Below are positions 22,101 to 33,189 of a stretch of 64,000 bases of DNA, piece after piece. Source of the DNA: Helianthus annuus (Eukaryota; Streptophyta; Magnoliopsida; Asterales; Asteraceae). Position numbers and translations under genes: made by a program. The stretch spans positions 161,857,408 through 161,921,407 of the forward strand of contig NC_035437.2 in NCBI RefSeq assembly GCF_002127325.2. The letters run 5' to 3'. Every line of letters begins with the position of its first letter. Within the stretch, counting starts at the first letter, position 1. The notes under the pieces are model-generated. The model searched no databases, was not told where the DNA came from, and worked only from the letters and a program-made list of their open reading frames with translations.

Positions 22101-25100
22101 TACGGAGACGATGGCTATAGGATTAATATTCCTCATAGGGAATTTGGTCCTAACACAAAAAAGACAAGACCAACTTGCACTATGAGGGAGTTTTTTGCTT
22201 ATAGAATTCAAGATAGACATAACAAGTTTTCTCTAATTCTTAATGCAAGAAGGTTGTTTCAGCAGTTTTTAGTTGATGCCTACACAATGATTGAAAGTGA
22301 GAGGCTCAACTTCATACGTTTTCAGCAAATCAAACTGAGATCTGACTCACTTAACAGTCTTAAAAATGTTCAAGAGGTTGGTCAGAGTGATTTGAGTCAT
22401 ACCGGACAACCTGTTATATTACCGTCATCGTTTACTGGTGGTTCTCGATACATGATGCAAAACTATTTGGATGCTATGGCGTTATGTCGGAATTATGGGT
22501 ATCCTGATTTCTTTATCACTATCACATGTAATCCGAAATGGCCTGAAATTGTTAGATTTATCGGTGACTCATCAATTAAGCCAGAAGACAGACCTGACAT
22601 ACTTTGTCGATTGTTTAAGATGAAACTCGATGAATTGATAACTGATTTGAAGCAAAAAAAAAATTTTGGTGATATTAATGCAGGTATGTAAATTCGATAT
22701 CCAAATTTAAGTTATTAGTTTTTTTTCTTTGTCATTCCTTTTTATCTACTATATTTAACATATATATATATTTTTTTTGTAGTTGTTTACACAGTTGAGT
22801 TTCAAAAGCGTGGATTGCCACATGCACACATTTGCTTATTTATGAAAGCTGATCATAAGCTTCCTACGGTTGAACACATTGATCCATTTATCTCAGCTGA
22901 AATTCCGGATAAAAACGAGGATCCTGAGTTGTATTATCTTGTGAGTGACTTTATGATTCATGGTCCTTGTGGACATGCCAACAAGAAATGTCCATGCATG
23001 GTTGGGAACCGTTGTTCTAACAATTTTCCAAAGAAGTTTTTGGAATCCACTTCCATTGATTCTGATGGATTTCCCGTTTATAGGAGAAGAGATTCTGGTC
23101 ACACGGTTGTGAAGAAGGGTGTTACTTTGGACAATAGGAGCGTAGTTCCATACAACAAAAAGCTTCTAAAAAGGTATCAGGCGCACATCAACGTCGAGTG
23201 GTGCAATCAGGCGGGTTCAATTAAGTATTTGTTTAAATATATTAATAAAGGACCTGATCGAGCCATGGTAGCTGTTTTTGATTCAGACAGAGGTCCAGAT
23301 GAGGAGATCCCAAAAGATGAAATTAAAGAATATTACGAAGCTAGATATGTTTCCGCATGTGAAGCAAGCTGGAGAATATTTGCCAACGAGGTTCATTATA
23401 GGTATCCTTCTGTCATGAGATTACCTTTTCATCTACCAGGACAACAAAATGTTGTATTTAGTTGTGACGACGATATTGAGGATGTCTTACACAAACCTCA
23501 AGTAAATTCTTCGATTTTCTTAGAATGGATGAAGATGAACAATTCTAAGCCTGAAGCAAGACAACTTACATATGTTCAGTTTCCTTCAAAATATGTGTGG
23601 AAGTTAAAAGATCGTTGCTGGCAGCCACGTCAAAATTATGTTGTTATTGGGAGAATATATTCTGCGTCTCCTTCTCTTGGTGAGGCTTATTATCTAAGAA
23701 TTCTTCTTACCAAGGTTAAAGGACCAAGATCATTTGAAGAAATCAGAACATATGAAGGTGTTGTTTATCCTACTTTTAGGGATGCGTGTTATGCACGTGG
23801 CCTGTTAGATGATGACAATGAATATATCGAGTGTATTAAAGAATCCAGTTTCACTGGTAACGCTCATTATCTTCGTTCTTTGTTTGGAACACTACTTTTG
23901 TCTAATACTCTTTCAAGACCTGAAGTTGTTTGGGAGAAAACGTGGGAGCTAATGTCCGAGGACATTTTATACAATATGCGTAAAGATAGTGGCATGAGCG
24001 GTATGTTTTTTTTTATCCTTTTTGTTATATTTTTTTTATGTTATATGAACAAATTGTTTCGTTATATTAAGTAATTTTTCGTTTTCATTGTAGGATTCGT
24101 TGTATCAGATGAACGTTTAAAGAATATAACATTGACCAAGATCGAAAAATTTCTTCTTCGTAATGGATCCAGCTTGCACAGGTTCTCAACGATGCCTTAT
24201 CCTGATGATGACTATCTAATGACCGAGAGCAACCGTTTGATAAACGAGGAGCTTTCGTTTGACATTGATGAACTTAGGGGTGAGTTCAATAATCTGCACA
24301 GCTCTCTAAACGAAGATCAAAGAGCAGTGTATAATGAAATTATGCATGCTGTTAGAAGTGGAAAGGGGGGTGTGTTTTTTGTGTACGGTTATGGTGGTAC
24401 GGGCAAGACTTTTTTGTGGAAAACTTTAGGTGCATCCATTAGATCCACTGGACAGATTGTTATTAATGTTGCTTCAAGTGGTATTGCATCTTTGTTGCTA
24501 TCACGAGGTCGTACTGCCCATTCACGATTTCATATTCCTATTAATCTCAACGAAGATTCGGTCTGCCATATCAAGCCTAATACTGAAGTACTGAAGTCGC
24601 TAATCTTCTAAACCAAGCCAAGTTGATTATTTGGGATGAGGCACCGATGGTACACAAACATGCTTTTGAGGCTCTTGATCGTACAATAAGGATGTTTTGA
24701 GTGTATTTGATTCACGAAATTCAGAACTTCCATTTGGTGGAAAAGCTATTGTCTTTGGTGGTGACTTTAGACAAATCCTACCGGTTGTACAAAATGGAAG
24801 CAGGCAAGATATTGTAAACGCATCTTTATGTTCATCCCATATCTGGTCCCATTGCAAGGTGTTAAAGTTGACAACAAACATGCGTTTATCGGTAGTATCC
24901 AGTACCTCAAACATCGAGGAAATAAATCAATTTGGTAAATGGCTTTTAGAGATTGGCGAAGGCAATGTTGGTCATTCTAACGATGGTGATTCACATATTG
25001 AATTACCTGATCATCTTTTGATAACTGATGAGAATGATCCGATTCAGGCTTTGATTGACTTTGTATATCCTTCAGTTTTGGATCGTTTTAAAGACCGTCA

Positions 25101-25797
25101 CTACTTTTCTGAAAGAGCTATACTCGCTCCTAAGAATGAAGTTGTTCATGATATAAATGATCGTTTGCTTGAATTGTTTCCGGGTGAAGAGGTAGAGTAT
25201 CTTAGCTCTGATAGTTTATGTCCTACTGAGGATATTAATGATCCGTTACATCAAGATTTATATAATCCAGATGTGTTAAATAGTGTGAAAGTTTCTGGAT
25301 TACCAAATCATAGATTGGTATTGAAATTGGGTGTTCCGGTAATGCTTTTGAGGAATATTGACCAGCAAAACGGTTTGTGCAATGGTACGCGTCTTCAAAT
25401 CACACGTCTTGGTAAACGTGTTATCGAGGCTAAGATATTATCTGGAAGTAATGTCGGTTCAAGAACTTACATCCCAAGAATTAGCATGATACCATCTGAC
25501 AAAAAAATACCCTTCAAGTTTCAACGAAGGCAGTTTCCAATAACCGTATGTTTTGCGATGACTATTAACAAAAGTCAAGGACAATCTCTATCCAGAGTTG
25601 GTCTATACCTTAGAGATCCCGTGTTCTCACATGGTCAGCTTTATGTTGCTTTGTCGAGAGTAAAGACTAAGGATGGCGTTAAGGTTCTAATATTCGACAA
25701 AGATGGGAGACCAACAAACAAAACTGCAAACGTTGTTTACAAAGAAATTTTGGGAAATTGTAGATTAAACTTATGTTACGTACGTGATTTATCCTAA
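19185..25797 (+). pseudogene. Helitron Rep/helicase (HUH nuclease + PIF1-type helicase), two frameshifts
   Basis: Transposase. Ten exons: 19185-19254, 19398-19490, 19936-20139, 20255-20395, 20530-20757, 20846-21094, 21194-21632, 21743-22683, 22783-24000, 24094-25797, with GT/AG borders and compatible phases. The N-terminal exons carry repeated RRxLRKxYLDxK and NKENxTP motifs. Exon 7 has a Cys-rich finger (CGLC...CCGYGK). Exon 9 holds the HUH motif (LPHAHIC, 22815-22835) and the two-tyrosine motif (YLFKYINK, from 23226). Exon 10 has Walker A (GYGGTGKT, 24387-24410), Walker B (IIWDEAP, ~24630), GGDFRQILPV, FAMTINKSQGQS and HGQLYVALSRV. Breaks: an 8-bp tandem copy of ACTGAAGT (24582-24597) and one missing base near 24690; as written, translation stops at 24611 (about 1,366 aa) with Rep and Walker A but no further helicase motifs. 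Intact length would be about 1,760 aa. Confidence 0.93.
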
Positions 25798-26177
25798 CCT
25801 AAATGTTATTGTAATTGTTTTTAATAGTTATTTTTTTATATATATAGATGTTGTCATTTATATATTTTATAATTTTCTGGTTAATAATATAAAATTTTGT
25901 TATTTGTATATAGTTAACCTCATTGTTATATCCCTGTAAGACGATATTTCTATGAATTAAACATTAAACATAACATATAAACAAAAAGTAGAACCCGTGA
26001 ATATTTATAATCACTGTTTCATACTAGAAGTCCATAATAGATAAAGATGTTAACTAGAAACATGTTAACCTACTACAAAACAACTTTTAAGAACAAATAT
26101 GTTACTGTAGCTTCCATCATTACCCAAAATTACCATATATTATGGTCAACAGTTTTTCATACTTTCAAACATCACCT
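25798..26177. other. Tail-to-tail intergenic region
   Basis: 380 bp between the convergent Rep/helicase and the small B3 gene; AT-rich, probably holding both 3' untranslated regions. No further feature seen. Confidence 0.6.
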
Positions 26178-26676
26178 TTAGCGGAACACACCAGCATGGA
26201 ACAAAACACATATACCCGGAAAGTACTGGAACTTGCAATGATCACCTTCTTGGATGTTGTTATCCTTTAGCCATTTCGCCCAGCCTTTCACAACATACTT
26301 GATACTGTTTTTATTTGGCTCCGGCCTAACATCATGTTTTGTCTCCACATTTTGCCTGTTGGCAATCTTAACTTTCAATGTTTCGTCAATTCCTGTGATC
26401 CTTGCTACTTCAACTGGTAAGCGCTATAAGTTAGAAAAAATAACAATAATTTCCATTAATGATGTTGAGATATTTGAAAAAGACCATAGTTAACCAAATT
26501 ATAAAAACATATTTCACATGTTTTAACATTTTCTTTATGTTGGAACTTACAAAGCGTTTCGTGTATGGCACAACAAATATAAGTGGTCCGATATCATCAT
26601 CATCAAAGTCATCTGATTCTGCCGAAGATTCTTCAGAAGCCGATAGCACGACAACATCGTTTTCAGCTCCAGCCAT
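26178..26676 (-). CDS. Small single-B3-domain protein, Helitron cargo
   Basis: Two exons, 26551-26676 and 26178-26423, join in frame to 123 aa with canonical borders. The first exon encodes a Ser/Glu/Asp-rich acidic start (residues ~10-28) ending VPYTKRF; the second starts RLPVEVARITG and contains KYVVKGWAKWLKDNN..EGDHCKFQYF, the C-terminal B3 signature also seen in the last exons of the other two B3 genes. It looks like a shortened relative of the 28521-30517 gene, lacking the first two modules; upstream DNA of the two genes is also similar. B3 domains bind DNA; an isolated B3 with an acidic tail could act as a competitor or cofactor, which is inference. Confidence 0.72.
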
Positions 26677-28520
26677 TCTAACAAACATTTATAAGTTTAA
26701 CCCATTTTTTTAAAAAGGTCAAGTAATACCATATAATCCCATTTATCATTATATTCAAAATCAAAATCAAGTACAAATCTTTGTTATTACATCATATATT
26801 ACCCAATAATATTTTCCTTATTTATAATCTAAATATAAAGCATATAAACAATATTATACAGAATGTCATAAATAACAATACAAATCTATGTCCAAATATG
26901 TGATTTAAGAATACAGTAAATCATACTTTATTCAACAACAAAAACCATTTATTCATCCAAATCAAAATATAAACCAACCAAATCAGTTTCTTCATACGAC
27001 TATCAACATAATATTTCAACCAAATCACACTACAAACCTAACAACCTAAACTTCCAAACACATGGTAAACATGTAATCCCTTTTTAATTTACATAACATA
27101 CTAATTAATTTTTTTAACTTTAAGTAACTGAAATTTTAACATTATCTTACTGATTAATCGTTTTTAGGGTTTGATCGTGTGAGTTATTAGGAATAAGAAA
27201 CACAACTTTAGTTTTGAAATCAGAATAACAATCTGTTTAAAAGTGATCGGATGTAAAATATGAAACTTACCTTTACTAATTTCTTGATCCTCTTTTTGGC
27301 TATTCTTGATTTATGTGAGGAAGATGAAGTAAAAGCTGTTTTAGGTATTATATATATAGAGATTCGGATAGATAATGTAAAAGGTAGAGATATTTTGATT
27401 ATTTTATTCGGTTATTGTATTATACATAACATTTACCTCTATAACTTTATATTGTTTTAGATTTAAAAAATTTAGTATAATAACATTTTACTTAATAGGT
27501 GTATAATTTAAGTTTTGGAGCTGAATTGAAAACATTAATACAATTACACAATTATTTATAACATAAGTTTATTTTTAAAGTCATATTATTTTAGTCACTT
27601 TATAAACTATATGTTGTGTAGATGTAATATTTTAAGTGTGATGGTTGTAACATAGAAGTTATATCTGTACATTTTCATACTATCATATCATATTTGATAT
27701 TTTGACTATTACAACAGATCTGTCATTTAAAAAGATTTCGTACAAAATGAGGTATAATAAACGCACATATGTATTTTTTGTGTTGTAATTTTTATTATAT
27801 ATATTCTATTTATAATGTCAAACTTTACAATTAACATATTATTTATTTTTCCTAAATTATATACATGAAATATCAAAAAATAAGTATATAATTTTATATT
27901 ATGATTTCTACTTTGTTGTTTCTATCCGTTTGTATGATAATACATTTTTAACTAAAACAGTTACACAATACGAGTCTACTGAGATGCCGAATTTATTTAA
28001 ATTGCATTTGAATCCCAAAACATTTAATGTACTACACGGCTTAACGGTTTATAATAATACTTCAAATATACTTCACAAAGACGTATTCTCAATTTTATGG
28101 TTTCATACATGTAATCAATAATTTTATAGTATTAACCAAGTTGATAAGTCTTTTACATATTTATTTTTTTATATATAAATTTTTTTTTAAAATGTAATTT
28201 ACTTTCTTTTGTTAGTTACAAATTATATAAACAATTTGAATGACATATAAATAACCACAACTTAATATATAAATATGCATATGTAAACATTCATAATCCA
28301 CAAGCATTTATAAATGTTACCAACATTACTTACATACTAAAATATGGCATCATATAAGATATAGAACTAAGAGGTTTTAAACTTAAACTACTAATTAAGG
28401 AAAGAAAAAAACTTAAACAGTATTTGCATGTCCCAAAAAAGAAGAAGTCATTTAACAGTTACACAACCATCATCATTTAGTCTGCACAAACATCTGAAGC
28501 ATTCTGTTATCGAAAATGTT
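26677..28520. other. Upstream region of the small B3 gene, AT-rich
   Basis: Probable 5' untranslated exon and promoter (around 27270-27345, by similarity to the upstream region of the larger B3 gene), then about 1.1 kb of AT-rich DNA without coding signal. Short ORFs here have no recognisable content. Confidence 0.5.
26960..27345 (-). repeat. Duplicated B3-gene upstream region, copy 1
   Basis: Shares with 30890-31420 the order aatcagtttctt, atcaacataatatttcaa, cacaactt, aagtgatcgga and a ttacctttactaat splice-donor-like site, then a gagg/gaag-rich stretch. The two copies are diverged but collinear, indicating a segmental duplication of a B3 transcription unit. Confidence 0.6.
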
Positions 28521-30517
28521 TTAACCTGCATGAACTGGATCAACCTTTGATAAGATCAGCAGATTTTGCGAACATACAAAGGTGAAATGCAATGTGTCAC
28601 CGGAATGAAGTCCGTTATCCTTCATGAACATCGGCCAACCTTCGATAGCATACCTAACAGCATCTCCATTCTTCTGCCTCCTAAGATTCATATCTATTGT
28701 TTTTCCTTTCATGTTCATCACTTTTAACTGGTGCACTTTGTTTTTGAATCCTCCAATTCTTACAATATCAGCAGGCATTCTCTGCATGACAAATATAGTT
28801 TTATAATTAATTTATGCTTATTTATATTAGAATATTTATGTTTGTCGTTGAGTATTTTAGAAAATCATACCAATCGTTTATCACCATTTTTTTTGAACTC
28901 ATGAACACCACTATTGTAAGCATCATTTACCCTTGCAACACCTTTTCTTTGCACATCCACTATCTTCAATGCTTTCTCATAACTCTTTGTATTTTCTTTA
29001 ACCTTTTGAAACATTATACAAAATGTATTATTATAGTAATATATACAAAGGTAGCAGTTATACCGCTAAGCCTCATTACTAAATGTTGTTAAGTTAAGTT
29101 ATACGTACCAAGCGGCTGTGTGTTCTCTGTCCAACAGTTGTCACTTCTGGCATTTCCACTTCGGATTCAGATATCATGCTTTTACTGATTTCTTCCTTAC
29201 AACCTTCCACCATCTTTTTTCCTTTGTTTTCAACCTGTTAAAACAATTAATAACGTTAAATAAAAACTGATCAAATAGTTATTAAATATATATAAATGTT
29301 TGTAAATATATTATTATAAGTAGTCATATATTATTTTGTTTAAAACCAATACATATCCTTTTCTTGCTTGGTTATTGTCTTCTATGCTCAAACTCTTTCT
29401 TGCTGCCTTTGACATTTGTTTTCCTTGATTGTTTTTATTCACCTTTTCTTGGTTATCTCCGAGAAGCCTTTCTATTTCCTAAATAATTAAATCCATAAAA
29501 TATTATACTAATTTCAACAAAATCTATACAAATGATTACTTATTACCTTACTAACTATTTCATCTGTTGACTCTTCATCTTCACAGAAATCCTGTTATAA
29601 AATAACATAATGAAATTAATACTATTTACATAATTCTACTCTAAGGTACTTTAAATTACTTACAAACTTAACGTTTTTGTAGTATGTCTCTCTAGGTACT
29701 TCCATCAGAGAGTCGTCTTCACTTTCTTCTTTCTTGGTAAAAATTACCTCAACTCCTCTACGGTAAATTGTCAATTCAAATGTGACGGTGTCCGTTTTCT
29801 TCAACAGCAGTATATCATCTTCTTGTATTGCAAGATCATCAAATAACTTCGGGCAACCTTTTGTAAAAACATAATGATCATTGATTCTGTCCGTGTCAAT
29901 GTTCCAAGTCTGACCTGCTGCAAAGATTTTGTAACAATCTTTGACTGGCGAATAAGTGTAACAGTTTGTTACGTAAGCTTCCGGAAGGACCTGAAAAGTT
30001 TTTAAATATTTTTATTGTTGTATATATATATGTATAGCATTTAATTAAAAAGTTTTTCAAAATAAATTTTAATTTACAACACATGTTAGTAGACTTACTA
30101 CAATCTTTAAGATGTTGTAACGGTTGACTGTCACAAACGATTCACCACAGATGTTGTCGACAAAACAATCTATTTCTATGTTTTTGTCTTCCATTATCCG
30201 CAACCGCAATAACGTCCTCTTAGGCAACTCAAGCTCCCTTATTACATTACTCCACCCGTCAGTTATAACCGATTCACCACTTACACTTCTCAATGAAACT
30301 GGCCAACTTTTTCCAGTTTCATGCTTTATCAATATCTTGGTTCTTTGCCAATAATGTCCATATACGTTCTTCACAAACTCAATTGGAAGCACCTACGGTT
30401 ACATTTATGTTATATATTTTTATTAATAAAAGATATACAGAATTGTTTGTATACATTGTATCATACCAGTTTTAACGATGATTCATCTTCTAAGAAAGCC
30501 ACACATGACGAGCTCAT
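28521..30517 (-). CDS. B3-domain (REM-like) protein, 453 aa, Helitron cargo
   Basis: Eight exons on the minus strand: 30467-30517, 30099-30392, 29664-29990, 29547-29591, 29353-29478, 29109-29234, 28871-29002, 28521-28781; all have length divisible by three and GT/AG borders, giving 453 aa with no stop. Exon 2 is a B3 module (VLPIEFVKNVYG..GESVITDGWSNVIRELEL), exon 3 a second (VLPEAYVTNCYT..FTKGCPKLFDDLAIQEDD), exons 4-7 a charged linker rich in Lys and Glu, and exon 8 a third (RMPADIVRIGG..VRYAIEGWPMFMKDNGLHSGD). Architecture resembles plant REM-type proteins. The open frame through eight exons suggests recent function. Whether it serves the element or is a captured host gene cannot be told from sequence alone. 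Confidence 0.8.
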
Positions 30518-32053
30518 TTTTAAAAACCTGTAATATACAACATATTTCAGAATCATTTACTATTCAACATAAAGTTATACATATTTGTTCATAGCAATAT
30601 AAAAATTAGTTGTTAACTAATATTCAAAAAAAAAAATATATTGAAAACTATGACTTTTTAACTGTTATATCTACAAAATTTAAAGTCATATAATTTTATT
30701 AATATTGTCATTACTTATAATCCACATATAAACAATAGTAAATTAACTGTTTTCACATGATCATATATCAATATAAATGATGAATGATTCATTAGTTTAT
30801 ATTAAACTATACATATATTATAATGATGAGCAAAAATAAAAATACATAACTTTAATAAAATCTTATGTAAATAAGGTTAATAATCATACGATTAACCAAT
30901 AAATCAGATGTAATAAATCATACTATTAACTAATAAATCAGTTTCTTTACAACCAGATAAACTCCTATTTCAACTCTATAAACAATATCAACATAATATT
31001 TCAAACAAAATCATTTAATCATCGGATTCAAACTATAAACCAAGATTGGAGAGTTTTTTTAACAATATCTACACAATGTTTCAACCAAATAACACTATTA
31101 ACCATAAAAGTAAACTTCAAATAACATGCAATTCATATAACCCTTTTAAATATACATCACACACAAAAAAATTTATTTCTTTACAAATAGTTAATCCAAG
31201 ATTTCAACTGTATTTCAGCAGTAATCGGTTCAAACAAACATAATCGTCTTACTTATTTGTAATAATAAACACAACTTCAGATTATATATGAAATTAACAA
31301 TGCTGTAGAAGTGATCGGAGATGTAATCGGAATTTTACCTTTACTAATCCTTCAACCGCCTCTTGTTGTTCTTGAGAGTTGTGAAAGAACTTGATGTGAA
31401 GTGAAGTTGCAGTATAGGGAGAAGTAGGGTGATATGGTATGATTATCAAAGATATTCTAAAAGTTAACTTTTTTTATTTGTATATACGGTTAGTTGATAC
31501 TTAAAATATACATTTTTTTTTCGTTTTATTTTCCTATATTAAATCTAATAATAAAATTAATCCGTAAATCTTAAAGATTTTCATTATTTTTTTGGTAAAT
31601 ATTACGTAATATACGAATAACATTGAATTTATTTATCAATTTATATATCTCAATATATATTTGGAAATACAAATCAGCCGTCTATTTTGAAACAATTGTT
31701 TTACAATTTTATGTGAACTTATTTCTTTTGTCACATTTATGTTTTAGATATTTGGTTTTCATATGTTATAATTTTAATTTGTTATGTTTAATAGTTTTTC
31801 ACAATGTTTAATGGTTTTTATTTTTAAGTTATTACATGTTGTCATATGTTAGATTATTATTACTTTTTGTTTTAGTGTGCAAACTTTATAGATCATTGGT
31901 TTGACTTCCAATGCAGTTTTTTGTTATCATATCCAGTCATATAAAAACTCACAGAATGTATGATTATGTATTCATACACCTTATTAATCATACAATCTTT
32001 CCGTTAATTAATTTAAGTGTATATATTTATTTTATTACAAATATAGATTTCCT
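30518..32053. other. Helitron 3' region: upstream DNA of the large B3 gene
   Basis: AT-rich. 31340-31430 looks like a non-coding first exon (ccttcaaccgcctcttgttg) with a donor-like site. No coding frame of note up to the 3' terminus. Confidence 0.5.
30890..31420 (-). repeat. Duplicated B3-gene upstream region, copy 2
   Basis: Collinear with 26960-27345 (see that entry); lies upstream of the 453-aa B3 gene. Confidence 0.6.
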
Positions 32054-32083
32054 ACCCGTGAGTATTCACGGGTTATAACCTAG
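32054..32083 (+). other. Helitron 3' terminus: hairpin plus CTAG
   Basis: ACCCGTG (32054-32060) pairs with CACGGGT (32067-32073), loop agtatt, then ten bases ending CTAG at 32083, followed by host T. Matches the Helitron terminator structure. Confidence 0.92.
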
Positions 32084-32460
32084 TGGGTTATATCTAATAT
32101 GGCATTGGGTTTTTGTGTGTGTTTTTAATTGAAGGTCTAAGATGTTGTATACATAGGATTTTTTTGGCGGTTTTTTTAGGCGGGATTTTATTATAATTAA
32201 GTTTGGCGTTTTATATCTAATGGCGTTTTACTTAGAATGGTCTGTGATTTTTGTTTTTGGCGTTTTATTTCATGAGATGGCGTTTTGTGTGGAGTAGTCA
32301 AAAGACCCTTTTACCCTTAGTGAAGCGCATACACGTAATAAAATTGATGTTATTTACGAAAACGCCACCGCGCCAATCTAGTCCATAGATTGTTTTGATC
32401 GAACGATCGATAAGCGTTCTCACCGTTCTCACACTTTCTACCGTTTTCTCTAAATCCCGA

Positions 32461-32462
<2 letters not shown>

Positions 32463-32524
<62 letters not shown>
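32463..32524. repeat. (AT)n(AG)n compound microsatellite
   Basis: 38 bp of AT then 24 bp of AG at the right edge of the outer TIR element. Mirrored by (TC)n(TA)n at 33118-33184. Confidence 0.95.
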
Positions 32525-32614
32525 GAAGTGTAGAATACAAATTCCCTAAACATACATTACGTACGCGACGATAATAGCCCTATACATGTCCCTGATTCAT
32601 TTTTCCTATGCGTA

Positions 32615-33045
32615 CGCGATTAGTGTCTGAGTTTGTGAGTCCAAGTTTATCACCATGCGATTTTGGAGATATAACATGCGAACAACCTTTTTGGGAATCC
32701 GAGTTTGTGAGTCCCATGCGATTTATGAAAATGACCGGGTTTGTGAAGCCATGCGATTTTGGACATAACATGCGAACAACCATTTTTGTGAGTCAGAGTT
32801 TGTGAGTCCATGCGATTTATGAAAATGTCAGGGTTTATGAAGCCATGCGAGTTTGGACATAACATGCGAACAACCTTTTTTGTGAGTCAGATTCTGTGAG
32901 TCCCATGCGACTTTATGAAAATGTCAGGGTTTGTGAAGCCATGAGATTTTGGACATAACATGCGAACAACCATTTTTGTGAGTCAGAGTTTGTGAGTCCC
33001 ATGCGACTTTATGAACATGTCCGGGTTTGTGAAGTCCGGGTTTGA
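32615..33045. repeat. Minisatellite of 94-96 bp units
   Basis: About 4.5 units; the segment ataacatgcgaacaacc recurs at 32671, 32765, 32859 and 32955. Units carry gcgatttt, gtgagtc and cagggtttgtgaagcc. It lies between inverted-like flanks (tgtagaatac at 32528 and gtattgtaca at 33098) and the two compound microsatellites. ORFs in it are repeat artefacts. Confidence 0.88.
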
Positions 33046-33117
33046 TAGACATAAGATCTAACGACTAGGGTCATCGCATACAATTTGTAGGATAAGGGGT
33101 ATTGTACAATAATCGAC

Positions 33118-33135
33118 ATCTCTCTCTTTCTCTCC

Positions 33136-33184
<49 letters not shown>
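33118..33184. repeat. (TC)n(TA)n compound microsatellite
   Basis: Mirror image of the tract at 32463-32524, bounding the minisatellite element on its right. Confidence 0.95.

Positions 33185-33189
<5 letters not shown>

Larger units (their letters stand above)
11664..32083 (+). mobile_element. 20.4-kb Helitron with Rep/helicase, RPA-like and three B3-domain genes
   Basis: The 5' end reads TCTCTATATATATATAAATG with gctgatgtggca downstream, as in many plant Helitrons. The 3' end has a 7-bp-stem hairpin (32054-32073) ten bases before CTAG. It sits between A (11663) and T (32084) with no target duplication, and flanks on both sides belong to the same host element. Gene order: B3 gene (+), RPA70-like (+), Rep/helicase (+), small B3 gene (-), large B3 gene (-). 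Helitrons move by HUH Rep-driven rolling-circle replication; RPA-like proteins are established plant Helitron cargo. The B3 genes are the unusual part. The Rep/helicase carries two frameshifts, so this copy may depend on another for movement. Confidence 0.92.
8272..32462. mobile_element. Old TIR element with ggcgttt motifs, host of the MULE and the large Helitron
   Basis: Termini are inverted copies: left 8272-8322 and right 32412-32462 share GGTCGGGA, GAAAACG and GTGTGAGAACGGTGAGAACG. Non-inserted parts (8272-9605, 10947-11663, 32084-32462) share the motif ggcgtttt, showing that both sides belong to one element of about 2.4 kb before insertions. Inside, two diverged direct copies of about 400 bp (8690-9110 and 10980-11215) share caatcttcactgtcatcagt-like and tgtccatctcatgcagcaaa segments. 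No clear ORF. TA repeats border it on the right and, beyond the palindrome, on the left. The superfamily is uncertain. Confidence 0.65.

Noticed and set aside
24627..24914. 95-codon minus-strand ORF
   Set aside because: Shadow of the helicase coding sequence; conserved helicase motifs are on the plus strand.
32298..32553. ORFs rich in Tyr-Ile and Ser-Leu, likewise at 33071-33262 and 39357-39803
   Set aside because: Translation of (TA)n and (AG)n microsatellites.
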